NCBI RefSeq assembly: GCF_028858535.1
Contig: NZ_JAPMOU010000049.1
Location: forward strand, 1-36,661
Length of the DNA stretch: 36,661 nt
Direction: 5' to 3'
Origin: Spartinivicinus poritis
Lineage (GTDB): Bacteria > Pseudomonadota > Gammaproteobacteria > Pseudomonadales > Zooshikellaceae
Of this stretch, positions 17,113 through 27,200 are shown piece by piece. The notes under the pieces are model-generated. The model was not told the DNA's origin and did no database searches. It saw only the letters and a program-made list of their open reading frames with translations. Numbering within the stretch: position 1 is the stretch's first letter; the number at the start of each line of letters is the position of its first letter. The position numbers were made by a program, and so were the translations under genes.

Positions 17113-19287
17113 ATGACTAATTCTCTCACAATACCCAGTGGCCCACCCAGTGAGCCGGGTCAACGTTTCTTTGATTTAAAAAACGAAGCATTACAGGTTA
17201 TCCAGCGACTTGCAAAAGACACCTGGACCGATCATAACCTACAAGACCCCGGCATTACGTTCCTTGAAGCATTGGTGTTTATTATCAATGATTTAAGCTA
17301 TCGGCTATCATTTCCTATCCCTGATTTACTCACCCCACCAGCTGATAGTGGGGATAGTATCAAGGACTTCCATCCCCCCAAAAAAATTCTACCCAGCCCA
17401 GCCGTTGCTACCATAGATTACCAACGGTTAGCCATTGATATTGAAGGAGTAAGACATGCCTGGGTGACCACTGTTCATGATACCCCCCAAGGGTTGTGGG
17501 ATATTTTTATTATCCCTGAAGCCACTTTAGCTACTGATCAATTCGACACATTACGTGAAAAAGTACGTAATCACTTAGTAGCTCACCGTAATGTGGGAGA
17601 AGATTTTCATCAAGTCATGATTCCCCCACAACAAGGTATTCTCCTGAATATTAAAGTTACCCTCGAAAAAGATAGTAATGAAGTAGAGGCGATGGCCCAG
17701 TTTTACAACCAGGTGTTGCAATTTTTATTACCACGGGTAAAACGTTATAGCTCAGAAGAGCTTCAAGTAGCAAACTTAAGTGGTGATGCCATTTATGACG
17801 GGCCATGGCTTGAGCATGGTTTCATCAAAGCTGATGAACTACTCAATATTCCCGTTAAACAAAAAATATGTGTTTCTGATATTAACCGCATACTCATTAA
17901 TACGCAGGGTGTTGAGCGAGCAAACCACATCCAAATTGCTCTGCACAACGCCCAAACTAACAACATTCATTGGGATAATTGGTTTATTGATGTTAACCCA
18001 AGCAAAATCCAAACTCTACTCATTAATGAAACCCTGAAACATCTCGTGGTACTTAAAGAAGGGCATGTCGTTACCATCAACCGACAACAAATTGAGAAGC
18101 TGATTAATCGTTTTCAGGAACTAGTAGCGGAAGAAGCAAAACCCATCAAAACAACCATTGAGGATATACCCTCTGGCCGTGACCGAAACTTACGCTTTTA
18201 TTTATCAATACAACAAGATTTACCTGCCATTTATCGTATTACTCCAGCTTGTCCTACTCCTCAAGATACTAACCGTTACTTACAAAGCGGTGCCTTCTTG
18301 TTGTTATTTGATCAAGTACTTGCTAATCAATTTGCCCAGTTAGAAAATATTCACCGATTACTGACAATACCCAACGTCATAAAATATTATGATGTTATTA
18401 ATCGTATATTTTCCATTATGATGTCCAGCGACACTCTCTCTTATAAAGATGTGGAGGACTTTTGGGAAGCCGTCAAACAATTACCTGCTACCCATCAATC
18501 ACAACCGGTCAAGGGCCACAACCAAATCACTACTTTATTAAATGATTATTATACGCAATATTTAACTCAGCAATTTAATCTAATAACCGAACAACCCTTT
18601 AGTTCTACCCAAATTAACCGCATTAAACGAGCTTATGAGCACCTACTTGCACTTTTTAATGAACAAATACCTAACTCAGCAACACTGCAATATCCGTTTA
18701 TTTTTAAGCCTTACCTCAACAAACTGCTCGCTTATGCAGCCTTACCACAATCCGTTAATCCAAAGGACCCTGATCGCTTATTAAATCAATTAATGCAGCT
18801 CAAAACCGTGGTGGACCATGCCTATTTTCTAAAAAACTATCCAACAATCAGTCGCGATAGAAGCCTTGGGGTAGATTATTTAGCCACGCCTTCACAGCCC
18901 CAACAACGAAATGCATCTGGATTAAAACTACGGCTGTATCATCTTTTAGGGATTACGTGCCATCAACAATGGGATTTAGCAACCCATAATAGGGAAGGTT
19001 TTCATATTCTTGAAGGGCTATTATTAAGATACCGCGATCAAGTAGACCCAGACCCTATTACTGAACTAGATAACAGTAAACTTTATTTTATTTTTCCTGA
19101 TTGGCCAACGCGTTTTACATCAGCCGAATTTAAAGCATTAATTGTTCGTACAGTGTACAGTGAAACCCCTACACACTTACAACCCATGTGTATTTGGCTA
19201 AACCGCAAACAAATGGATCATTTTGAGCATTTATTTAATGCCTGGCTGCAGTCGCTATCTCATTTAGCGTTAAATAAAAATGAATAA
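17113..19287 (+). CDS. Baseplate protein, Afp12-like (gp7-type wedge), 724 aa
   Basis: The N-terminal region shows the conserved eCIS Afp12 block. RFFDLKNEALQVIQRLAKDT is followed by WTDHNLQDPGITFLEALVFI and NDLSYRL at about residues 16-65. Later blocks SGRDRNLRFYLSIQQDLPAIY and LQSGAFLLLFDQVLANQFAQ (about 355-415) are also typical. It forms the second large wedge component, pairing with the gp6/J-like protein in the baseplate. Length is normal for the family. GGGAAG lies 12 bp or so before the ATG. The gene is intact. Confidence 0.9.
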   Translation: MTNSLTIPSGPPSEPGQRFFDLKNEALQVIQRLAKDTWTDHNLQDPGITFLEALVFIINDLSYRLSFPIPDLLTPPADSGDSIKDFHPPKKILPSPAVATIDYQRLAIDIEGVRHAWVTTVHDTPQGLWDIFIIPEATLATDQFDTLREKVRNHLVAHRNVGEDFHQVMIPPQQGILLNIKVTLEKDSNEVEAMAQFYNQVLQFLLPRVKRYSSEELQVANLSGDAIYDGPWLEHGFIKADELLNIPVKQKICVSDINRILINTQGVERANHIQIALHNAQTNNIHWDNWFIDVNPSKIQTLLINETLKHLVVLKEGHVVTINRQQIEKLINRFQELVAEEAKPIKTTIEDIPSGRDRNLRFYLSIQQDLPAIYRITPACPTPQDTNRYLQSGAFLLLFDQVLANQFAQLENIHRLLTIPNVIKYYDVINRIFSIMMSSDTLSYKDVEDFWEAVKQLPATHQSQPVKGHNQITTLLNDYYTQYLTQQFNLITEQPFSSTQINRIKRAYEHLLALFNEQIPNSATLQYPFIFKPYLNKLLAYAALPQSVNPKDPDRLLNQLMQLKTVVDHAYFLKNYPTISRDRSLGVDYLATPSQPQQRNASGLKLRLYHLLGITCHQQWDLATHNREGFHILEGLLLRYRDQVDPDPITELDNSKLYFIFPDWPTRFTSAEFKALIVRTVYSETPTHLQPMCIWLNRKQMDHFEHLFNAWLQSLSHLALNKNE

Positions 19288-19350
19288 TGGCTGGTTAATA
19301 ACAATTATTCACTGATGGAAAACACAGTTGCAATAGGAAGGCACCACATT

Positions 19351-19689
19351 ATGTCAGACCAACTCTCCACCACCCAATTTTGGCAAACGCGCCTGAAAAA
19401 TTTATCGTCCGCGTTATACCACTTTTGTGAAGACCATACCCTTGGTGACTCTTCTAGTGTCGACAACTTCAGCGTCGCTTTCCCAAAAATGAACGACACC
19501 CAAATTAATGAAGGCTGCAAATTCCGGGTCGCCACCTCTGATACGCGCCGCGTCTGTGAAACCTCGCCCATTCAAGAAGCCATTATCAATCAAGCTCTTA
19601 TCACCGCCGGTAACGACGAATCAGACACATTATGTGTTGCCATTAAAGAACCTAACGCTATCACTAATCAGGACAATAACAATGAGTAA
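19351..19689 (+). CDS. Small unknown eCIS operon protein, 112 aa
   Basis: The frame begins MSDQLSTTQFWQTRLKNLSS and ends in a polar tail (AITNQDNNNE). I choose the ATG at 19351 because AGGAAGG lies about 10 bp upstream; an in-frame ATG at 19315 has no such site. I do not recognise the family. It has three Cys, a helical N-terminal half and no membrane segment. Its stop codon overlaps the ATG of the large fibre (19682) by 8 bp, so the two are translationally coupled. A fibre chaperone or a baseplate-fibre adaptor is a reasonable guess from position only. Confidence 0.65.
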   Translation: MSDQLSTTQFWQTRLKNLSSALYHFCEDHTLGDSSSVDNFSVAFPKMNDTQINEGCKFRVATSDTRRVCETSPIQEAIINQALITAGNDESDTLCVAIKEPNAITNQDNNNE

Positions 19690-22600
19690 CCCCGACAGAA
19701 CCAATCGAGATGACCTAAAAGAACGCTTCCAAGACGGTGCAACCCCTACTGGTGAAGATTTTGCACGACTCATTGACTCCGGTATTAATCAGTTAGACGA
19801 CAATATCCATGTCTGTAACAACGGTCTAGGTATCGGTACTGATTCTCCAGACGCGCGAGTGCATATTAATAGCCAACCCAACCAATCGCCACTGCAAGTC
19901 GATATTGATAGCACTCCCATACTATGCATCACGGATAGTTACATCCACACTCACTCGCCGCTCAATGTCATTCAAAAAGCCACTTTTAGGGATAACGTAG
20001 AAATTGAAGGGAGGCTAATGAGCAACACCCTCAGTGTTGACAACCTCACCGTCAATGGCACCACTGAGCTGAGAGAAGTCAGTTTCCATAATCCAATCAT
20101 GATAAAAGACCAGGCCACTTTCGAGCAGCATGTCTCAATACAAACTCTCTCGGTCCGAGGGAGCACCCAGATCAAAGCATCACTCAATGTTCAAGGGCCC
20201 ACTTCATTGGATGCCGGACTTTATGTTAAACAGCCTACTCACCTGAATCAGCTCCAGGTATCCGACCACACTCTTTTGGAAAAAGACCTCTCCGTTAACG
20301 GTAATACCACAATCAATCAACGCTTAACAGTAACCGGGCCTAGTCATTTTCAGCAAAACAGTACCTTTGCGGAAAGTCTCCATACCAAAGGCCAGCTCTC
20401 CACTGAAGATAACTTAATAGTCAATGGCAACGCATCCATCAAGCAAAATATGCGGGTGGAGCGCGATTTAGTTGTGTCGAGTAATACCACCCTTGGCAAA
20501 AATCTTGCCGTTGATGGGGATACCCATTTCTACAGTGATGCTCATATCAAAGGTGACCTGGACGTAGATGGCCGCAGTCAGGTAGATGGTGATCTCAAGG
20601 TCAACGGTGACGCTCTCTTAGAACAGGATACTGATATCGATGGTAAGCTCCATGTCAAGAACAAAGCCACCTTCGATGACCACCTCACCGCTAACCACGA
20701 TGTCACCATAATGGGCAGCACCAACGTCGGCCAAACTCTCGAAGTCAATAACGACACTTTTCTTAAGCAAGCCCTCGCTGTAGCTGGTAATACCCATATC
20801 TTAGGCGACACCCTGATTGATCAATCTTTGACCATTTTAGGTGATTGCATGCTCCAAGGCCCCATCTCCACTGACCAAGACCTCAACGTCAAAGGCAAGG
20901 CTACGCTGCATGCCGATGCTCACATCAAGGGGGACGCTCAACTCGACCAACACTTGACCGTCGAGGGAGAAGCTGCGCTTAAAGGGAGCGTCAAAGTCTC
21001 CGGTGAGCTGCTTATCAGTAAAGACGTTCGACAACAGGTTACCCCTTTACAGATTGAAATCACTGACGGCAACCAAAAGCTCCCTGCGTTGAGTGTAACC
21101 TGTGAGGGGGATGTAGGCATCGGCACCCAGCAACCTTCTTCTAGTCTAGAGCTCATTGCTCAGCCACATAAAGACCCCTTAAAAATTCAAAATCAATGTG
21201 GTGATGTCACACCCTTAATAGTTAATGCCAATGGTATGATAGGCATTAGTACTGATGCACCTCATGCAACTTTAGATGTCCACGGGAACGCCTTGTTAAA
21301 AGGTAGCCTGGGAATTGGGGTCGATTCAAGCCTTGCCTCCTTACATGTCAAACTCATCGATAACGCTACCCATGCCATGCGCATCACAGGCCTACAAGCC
21401 GATGAAGCGGATTTATTTACTATCGCCTCCAATGGCTGGACTGGCCTTGGCACCGATCAACCCCAGTACCTGCTCGATGTCAGAGGCAGCGGATACTTTG
21501 AAACACTCAATATCAACCAAGCCCTTACTGTGAAGGAGGACACTACCCTCAAAGGAGACATCTTAGTAGAAGGCAATACCCACATCCAAAAAGCCCTCAC
21601 AGTGGAAGAACAAGCCCATATCCAGCAGGACACCTTCTTAGGGGGAGGCTTGACCGTCACTGCTGATACCTTATTACAAGCAAACCTAAAACTCGAAAAT
21701 AACCTCTGGGTACAAGGAGAAGCCAACTTCGCCGAGAACCTTATCGTCGACAATAGTTGCCATATCAAAAAAGACCTTACCGTCAGTGGTAAAACTCACT
21801 TCATCGGAGACAATGAGTTTGATGCTAATTTAGCCGTCGACGGCACGACCACACTCAGAGGCCCACTTTACGCCTTCAGTCAACTCACCGCAAAAGGCGA
21901 AACCCTTCTTGAGCAAGCCCTGATGGTACAGGGAAGTACTACCCTTAACCAAGACTTAACAGTGCAAGGGAATAGCCAAATCGAGGGAATGGCCACCGTA
22001 ATGGGCAATACCCACATCCAAAAAGCCCTCACAGTGGAAGAACAAGCCCATATCCAGCAGGACACCTTCTTAGGGGGAGGCTTGACCGTCACTGCTGATA
22101 CCTTATTACAAGCAAACCTAAAACTCGAAAATAACCTCTGGGTACAAGGAGAAGCCAACTTCGCCGAGAACCTTATCGTCGACAATAGTTGCCATATCAA
22201 AAAAGACCTTACCGTCAGTGGTAAAACTCACTTCATCGGAGACAATGAGTTTGATGCTAATTTAGCCGTCGACGGCACGACCACACTCAGAGGCCCACTT
22301 TACGCCTTCAGTCAACTCACCGCAAAAGGCGAAACCCTTCTTGAGCAAGCCCTGATGGTACAGGGAAGTACTACCCTTAACCAAGACTTAACAGTGCAAG
22401 GGAATAGCCAAATCGAGGGAATGGCCACCGTAATGGGCAATACTCTCATCAAAGGAGAGCTAGTGGCAGAAGGAGACACCCTACTAAATAGCCAATTACA
22501 GGTCGCAGGACAACTGATGATTCAAGGAGATGCCAATATTGATGGCCAACTCCATTTAGCACAAGGCCTCACTCTGGATGGCAATACCCAGATCACAGGG

Positions 22601-24091
22601 AATAGTCACGTCAAAGGAGATACTGAGGTAACCGGTAATACCTGCTTACAAGGCCCAGTTGAAACCAAGAGTAGCCTGACCGTCAACGGCCGTGCTAAGT
22701 TCAACGACGACACCATGGTCAACACTCTTCATTTAAAAAGGTTAGTCTTTTCTGAGGGCAGTTCTGCTGCGGTAACCAACAACCCTACCGTACAAGCAGA
22801 CTCTTTAGAGCTCATGCCAGCCATTCAAGGGGTATCAACAGATCCATTACTAGGTGGTGACAACAGCTCTGATAACCTGTTAGTTACCCAAAAGGCCATT
22901 AAAACCCACTTAATGGAGCACACCTCCCCCTTCAGCAAAGCTAAGTCCACCGTAGCAGTTTGTAACCAACAGGAATTCGAGGCCCTCTTCGGGAGTGGCC
23001 AAACCACCACCCTGGGCCCCAATATCACCGTGATCCTCTTCCCCATGGATGATGGAAGCGGAAGCAATGGAGGTGGTGAAGGAGACGGCAACGGTCACTG
23101 CCCCTCAATAACGACGGAGCCTTTCAGTAACAACAGCGGCACTACTAGCTTAGATATCCTCAATACCGGCGGCCCCACCATAACCCTCGGTAATGCCCCC
23201 GGACAAAATGGTAATGCCTATATCCTGAAAAATACTGTGAAACTGGCCTCCGGTGTCAGTATCATCGGCTTTAACCCTCACACCACTGTGGTGATCAAAG
23301 GCAACCCCAATGTGCATTTCGAATTAGAGGGCTCCCAAGACAACCCAGTAACATGGGTCACACTTCGAGGCTGGACCTTTAACGGCAGGATGCAAAAAAG
23401 CAACAACAAAGGAGGCGCCTTCTTGCTCCGTAATGCTGAGCACTGTGAACTCAACTGCCACATCACCGAACACCTGGTTTGTGATAAAGGAGGAGCCATC
23501 TACGGCGAAAACAGCCGACATATCCAAGCCCATTACATCGACCACTGTGCCGCTTGGGTTAATGATCAAACCAAAACCGCTGGGGGGGGCGTCTACGGCC
23601 TAATTGAGTCCGACTTAATTATACACGACTGCTATGCTGTGATCGGTGGTGGCGTAGCCGCCTGCCAACAATGTCAGATCGTCGCAGTCAACTGCCAGGC
23701 TATCTACGGGGGCGGTGCATACCAAACAGAAAATAGCCAGCTGGACGCCAGCCATTGCCATGCCCTCTACGGCGGTGGCATAGCTGAGTCCAAACACTGC
23801 ACCGTACAAGCCAACCATTGCAGTGCTAACTACGGCGGCGGTGCCTTCCGCAGCGCTCAACTGCACATGAGTGCTAAATACTGCCAAGCCAGCCAGTCTG
23901 GGGGCGGAGCCGTCTTCTGCAGCAACTTGATCTGCGAAGGCCATTGGGCCGGCAATAAGGCCGATGGTGACTTCCCTAACATCTTTGCTTGTAACCTACA
24001 AGACGGCCAAAATACAGAACGGCATTACTGGTGCGGCAAATATGTAGATGAACGCCTGGATGACCAGGATTGGCGTTGTGATAATTTATAA
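19682..24091 (+). CDS. Giant tail fibre with hexad-repeat shaft and Cys-rich beta-helix tip, 1469 aa
   Basis: The start is set at ATG 19682 because the protein then begins MSNPDRTNRDDLKERFQDG and continues TPTGEDFARLID, the same anchor as the other fibre. Residues about 40-1050 are a long series of short beta repeats of the form L-x-V-x-G-(N/D)-T/A-x-I/L, expected to fold as a fibrous shaft. GIGTDSP-type motifs, as in phage fibres, break it near residues 55 and 480-600. A 144-residue unit is repeated perfectly. After a Gly-rich linker (GSGSNGGGEGDGNG, about 1120-1135) comes a right-handed beta-helix with coils such as CHALYGGGIAESKHC and CSANYGGGAFRS, with a ladder of Cys residues. This tip probably binds the target surface. 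An upstream GTG extension from 19508 exists but would overlap the coupled small gene. Confidence 0.85.
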   Translation: MSNPDRTNRDDLKERFQDGATPTGEDFARLIDSGINQLDDNIHVCNNGLGIGTDSPDARVHINSQPNQSPLQVDIDSTPILCITDSYIHTHSPLNVIQKATFRDNVEIEGRLMSNTLSVDNLTVNGTTELREVSFHNPIMIKDQATFEQHVSIQTLSVRGSTQIKASLNVQGPTSLDAGLYVKQPTHLNQLQVSDHTLLEKDLSVNGNTTINQRLTVTGPSHFQQNSTFAESLHTKGQLSTEDNLIVNGNASIKQNMRVERDLVVSSNTTLGKNLAVDGDTHFYSDAHIKGDLDVDGRSQVDGDLKVNGDALLEQDTDIDGKLHVKNKATFDDHLTANHDVTIMGSTNVGQTLEVNNDTFLKQALAVAGNTHILGDTLIDQSLTILGDCMLQGPISTDQDLNVKGKATLHADAHIKGDAQLDQHLTVEGEAALKGSVKVSGELLISKDVRQQVTPLQIEITDGNQKLPALSVTCEGDVGIGTQQPSSSLELIAQPHKDPLKIQNQCGDVTPLIVNANGMIGISTDAPHATLDVHGNALLKGSLGIGVDSSLASLHVKLIDNATHAMRITGLQADEADLFTIASNGWTGLGTDQPQYLLDVRGSGYFETLNINQALTVKEDTTLKGDILVEGNTHIQKALTVEEQAHIQQDTFLGGGLTVTADTLLQANLKLENNLWVQGEANFAENLIVDNSCHIKKDLTVSGKTHFIGDNEFDANLAVDGTTTLRGPLYAFSQLTAKGETLLEQALMVQGSTTLNQDLTVQGNSQIEGMATVMGNTHIQKALTVEEQAHIQQDTFLGGGLTVTADTLLQANLKLENNLWVQGEANFAENLIVDNSCHIKKDLTVSGKTHFIGDNEFDANLAVDGTTTLRGPLYAFSQLTAKGETLLEQALMVQGSTTLNQDLTVQGNSQIEGMATVMGNTLIKGELVAEGDTLLNSQLQVAGQLMIQGDANIDGQLHLAQGLTLDGNTQITGNSHVKGDTEVTGNTCLQGPVETKSSLTVNGRAKFNDDTMVNTLHLKRLVFSEGSSAAVTNNPTVQADSLELMPAIQGVSTDPLLGGDNSSDNLLVTQKAIKTHLMEHTSPFSKAKSTVAVCNQQEFEALFGSGQTTTLGPNITVILFPMDDGSGSNGGGEGDGNGHCPSITTEPFSNNSGTTSLDILNTGGPTITLGNAPGQNGNAYILKNTVKLASGVSIIGFNPHTTVVIKGNPNVHFELEGSQDNPVTWVTLRGWTFNGRMQKSNNKGGAFLLRNAEHCELNCHITEHLVCDKGGAIYGENSRHIQAHYIDHCAAWVNDQTKTAGGGVYGLIESDLIIHDCYAVIGGGVAACQQCQIVAVNCQAIYGGGAYQTENSQLDASHCHALYGGGIAESKHCTVQANHCSANYGGGAFRSAQLHMSAKYCQASQSGGGAVFCSNLICEGHWAGNKADGDFPNIFACNLQDGQNTERHYWCGKYVDERLDDQDWRCDNL
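21572..22435 (+). repeat. Perfect 432-bp in-frame tandem duplication inside the fibre gene
   Basis: Bases 21572-22003 and 22004-22435 read identically by eye. The unit is 432 bp, 144 codons, so the frame is kept. The copied segment begins at GNTHIQKALTVEE and ends at EGMATVM. The following eight bases (GGCAATAC) start a third copy that then diverges. Lack of any base difference implies a recent event or active homogenisation. Confidence 0.95.
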
Positions 24092-24265
24092 TCAAAATGA
24101 ATACAAAAAAACAGACAACGTAAAATAAAAAACAAGCTATTACCTGAATACTCAATGAAGTTGCTACAAAAACAAGCGGATAGAAAATTAATGAATTCTA
24201 GATTTACTTTTTTCCCTTTTTTGTGACAGCCTCAAATAACAGAATAAAGCAAGGAAATAGAAACC

Positions 24266-27200
24266 ATGTCGTCTATTGCTGTGCAACAGTGTGTGATCGA
24301 AATCGCTGTTAATCGCAAGGAAAATAAAGATAGAGTTAAAAGAATAACAGAGTCTATCGTTAGGCATTTTTTTAACTCATATCAACTAAATGATAGTGAA
24401 AGTTTGCTGAGTAAAGAAGATATTTATATAGAAAATATATATATAGATATAGAAGAAATAAACCTATCTAAACTAAAATATGATTTACATAAAGCTTTAT
24501 TATTTTCATTAAAAAATGAGTTACTCAAGAGATTATCAGCTATATCAGCCACACCTGATTATCAATTCAATAAAATAATAACAATCTTATTACTAGAAAA
24601 AAATATAACCTCATATAAAATAGAATTTTTACTTAAAATACTTCAACACAAGCATAAAAACCATACAGAGGTCGTTTTAAGCCTACTAAAATCAGCCATA
24701 TTCGTACACAAAAAGTCAAATAAAAAAGAATTATTATTAAATATATTCAAGAACACCATGTACAAAGATACTGATGTAGAAACAAGAAATCTTAATGAAA
24801 TATTAAGCCTATACACAAAATTTAATAACAATAAAAAAACTAGTAATAAAAGCTATATTATAAATATCCAAAAAGAAATACAGTTTGGTGAAACAGCCCT
24901 AAAATGGCTAGAAATTATTGAGCAATATCGACTCGATTTAAGCTCTGTAGAAAATATGATTCAAGTTATAAATATGTGGGCAAAAAAATATGGTATAATA
25001 TCCCCATTCATTAAGGGGGTCCTACAAAAAATCAACAATATACCAAACATCAAACAAACCATTTCATTAACTGATTTTTATGCATTAGACAAAGCTAATG
25101 AAAAGTCAAAAAATAGTCTTTCAAAACTTAAGCATTATAAACAAATAGCAGAAAATTTAATCAAACAAATTCCTTCTAAAAATTCAATATATTTTATGGA
25201 TTTAACCCCCTCACTAATAAACATAAAAAATATTCATTTAGATCTAGTAAACTTAATTATATTAACAAAAAATATAGCAGACAGCATCACCAAGAAAGAC
25301 GAAGAAATAAATATAGGAAAAATAATAAACAATATTTTATCCATAAAGAATACTATTGAAAAAAAATCATTTTCCGACCAAAAAAAATATGATGTTTTAA
25401 TAGACATTATAAAAAGAATAAAGCTATTGTCATCAAAAAAATATCAAAACAAACACACACAAAACTTATATAAAAACATATCAGAATTAGCCAATAATAT
25501 TATTATCTTAAACAGCAACTCAATGACAAAAAATAAAGTATATATCATATGCAAGATACTTGGCGATATTAAAAAATATAATACAAAGAAATCTCGAGCA
25601 AAAATTAATATAAAACATATAGACACAATTAGCAATAGTAATGAAGAAATAATCGAGTTAAGAGATATATTAAAAAATATATCGATAGATATAACATCTA
25701 TAAAAAAATACCTAGAAGATATTTCAAACATATACTATATACCGTTAAGTTTAAACAACAAAATAACATCTATAATAAAAAATATCATAAATAATGACAG
25801 TTATATCGCAGCTATAGAGAATATATACAATGAATTACTTTTATTAAAAATAAGTAATCTAGATCACATTCATTACAAGCAGGAGTCTATAATTGCAAGA
25901 AAAATAATTAAAGAAATAAAAAATCAAGAAGTTAGAACTATTGAACATATAATACACAAAAAAATACTAGAAAAAAATATAGTTTATAAAAACGATCTAT
26001 CTAAATACTTATATATATTAACACTAGGTATCACGTCAAAACAATATCATAAAAGACAGCCCACAGAAAAAGAGCTAACAAAATATAACAAAATAATAAG
26101 CAAGTACAAAATAGAAAAAATACCTTTTTTTGGAAAAAATATAATCACAAAAATAATAAATATACACCACAGTATTATAAGTATGCTCAATAATACTGAT
26201 ATGGAAATATATTATATACAAGAAATAAACAAGGAACTAACAAATAGTACAGGAGAAAAATTACCATCTATCTTAAAAAAATGGGGAATGGTGCTTCCTG
26301 AAAAAATTGTTAATACAATAAATATAAATCCTAAGGGCATACAAGACATTAGTAATATCTTAAGAATTATTCAAGACGAAAAAAAACATTTAACTTTAAA
26401 GAAAAACATTTTACTGAAAAATCTTGTTAATATTTCATATTTTCAAGAAAATTTAATTAGTTTTCTATTACAAACAAACATAGATAATTATAAGGTTACA
26501 CTAGAAAATATACCAAAAGAACATATAGATAATCTATTTATAATTATAAAAAACTCAACCATATCAGAAAGATATAAAGATGAATTAAATAAAGGGTTAG
26601 AAACTATTAATTTAATTCATAACCAACCCCACGATCAACTTGAAAATAACAAAATAATCAGTCTATTTAATTCAAATCAATATCTAAATATTTTAAATTA
26701 TATAAAAGATATCTGCAAGCATATCTTAGATAAGATATTAAACTCTATCAAAAATTACCTAGATAAAAACAAGAATATAATCTTTAGCAATTATATAAAA
26801 TCGACTAGTAATAATGAATCATTCTTACGCACAAAAGAAAATATAAAAATGATAATAGCTTCATTAGTATCCAGCATAAAAAACAATTACAATTACATAT
26901 ATAGCAATTCAAAAAGAAACATAGGTACAGAGACAAAGATTAATCTTGGAATTATTATAAAAAACACAATAGAAAATATTTTAAGCATCTCTATTAATTT
27001 TGAAAAAGACTTAAATTTTATAGATCAACTATATGATGCAATTTTTCCCCGTGAAAACGAAGTATTTATCAAGATCAAAAAAAATCAAGATCCTGTCTTA
27101 GATATATTAATAAGTTTTTATATGAAAAAAATAAAAACAAACCAATATTTAAAGTCAGAGCTATATAAAAGTTTGTTAGAATTAGAAGATAATACAAACA

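Noticed and set aside
19508-19681. Longer fibre start (GTG at 19508 adding 58 residues)
   Set aside because: The added part lacks a fibre anchor and overlaps the coupled 112-aa gene. From ATG 19682 the protein begins with the same anchor pattern as the other fibre.
21572-22435. The fibre repeats as a CRISPR array or minisatellite
   Set aside because: The unit is 432 bp, in frame, contiguous without spacers, and encodes shaft repeats.
20578-23944. Many reverse-strand open frames across the large fibre gene
   Set aside because: They are antisense shadows of a repetitive coding region with Ser/Leu-rich, repeat-driven sequences and no start signals or recognisable motifs.
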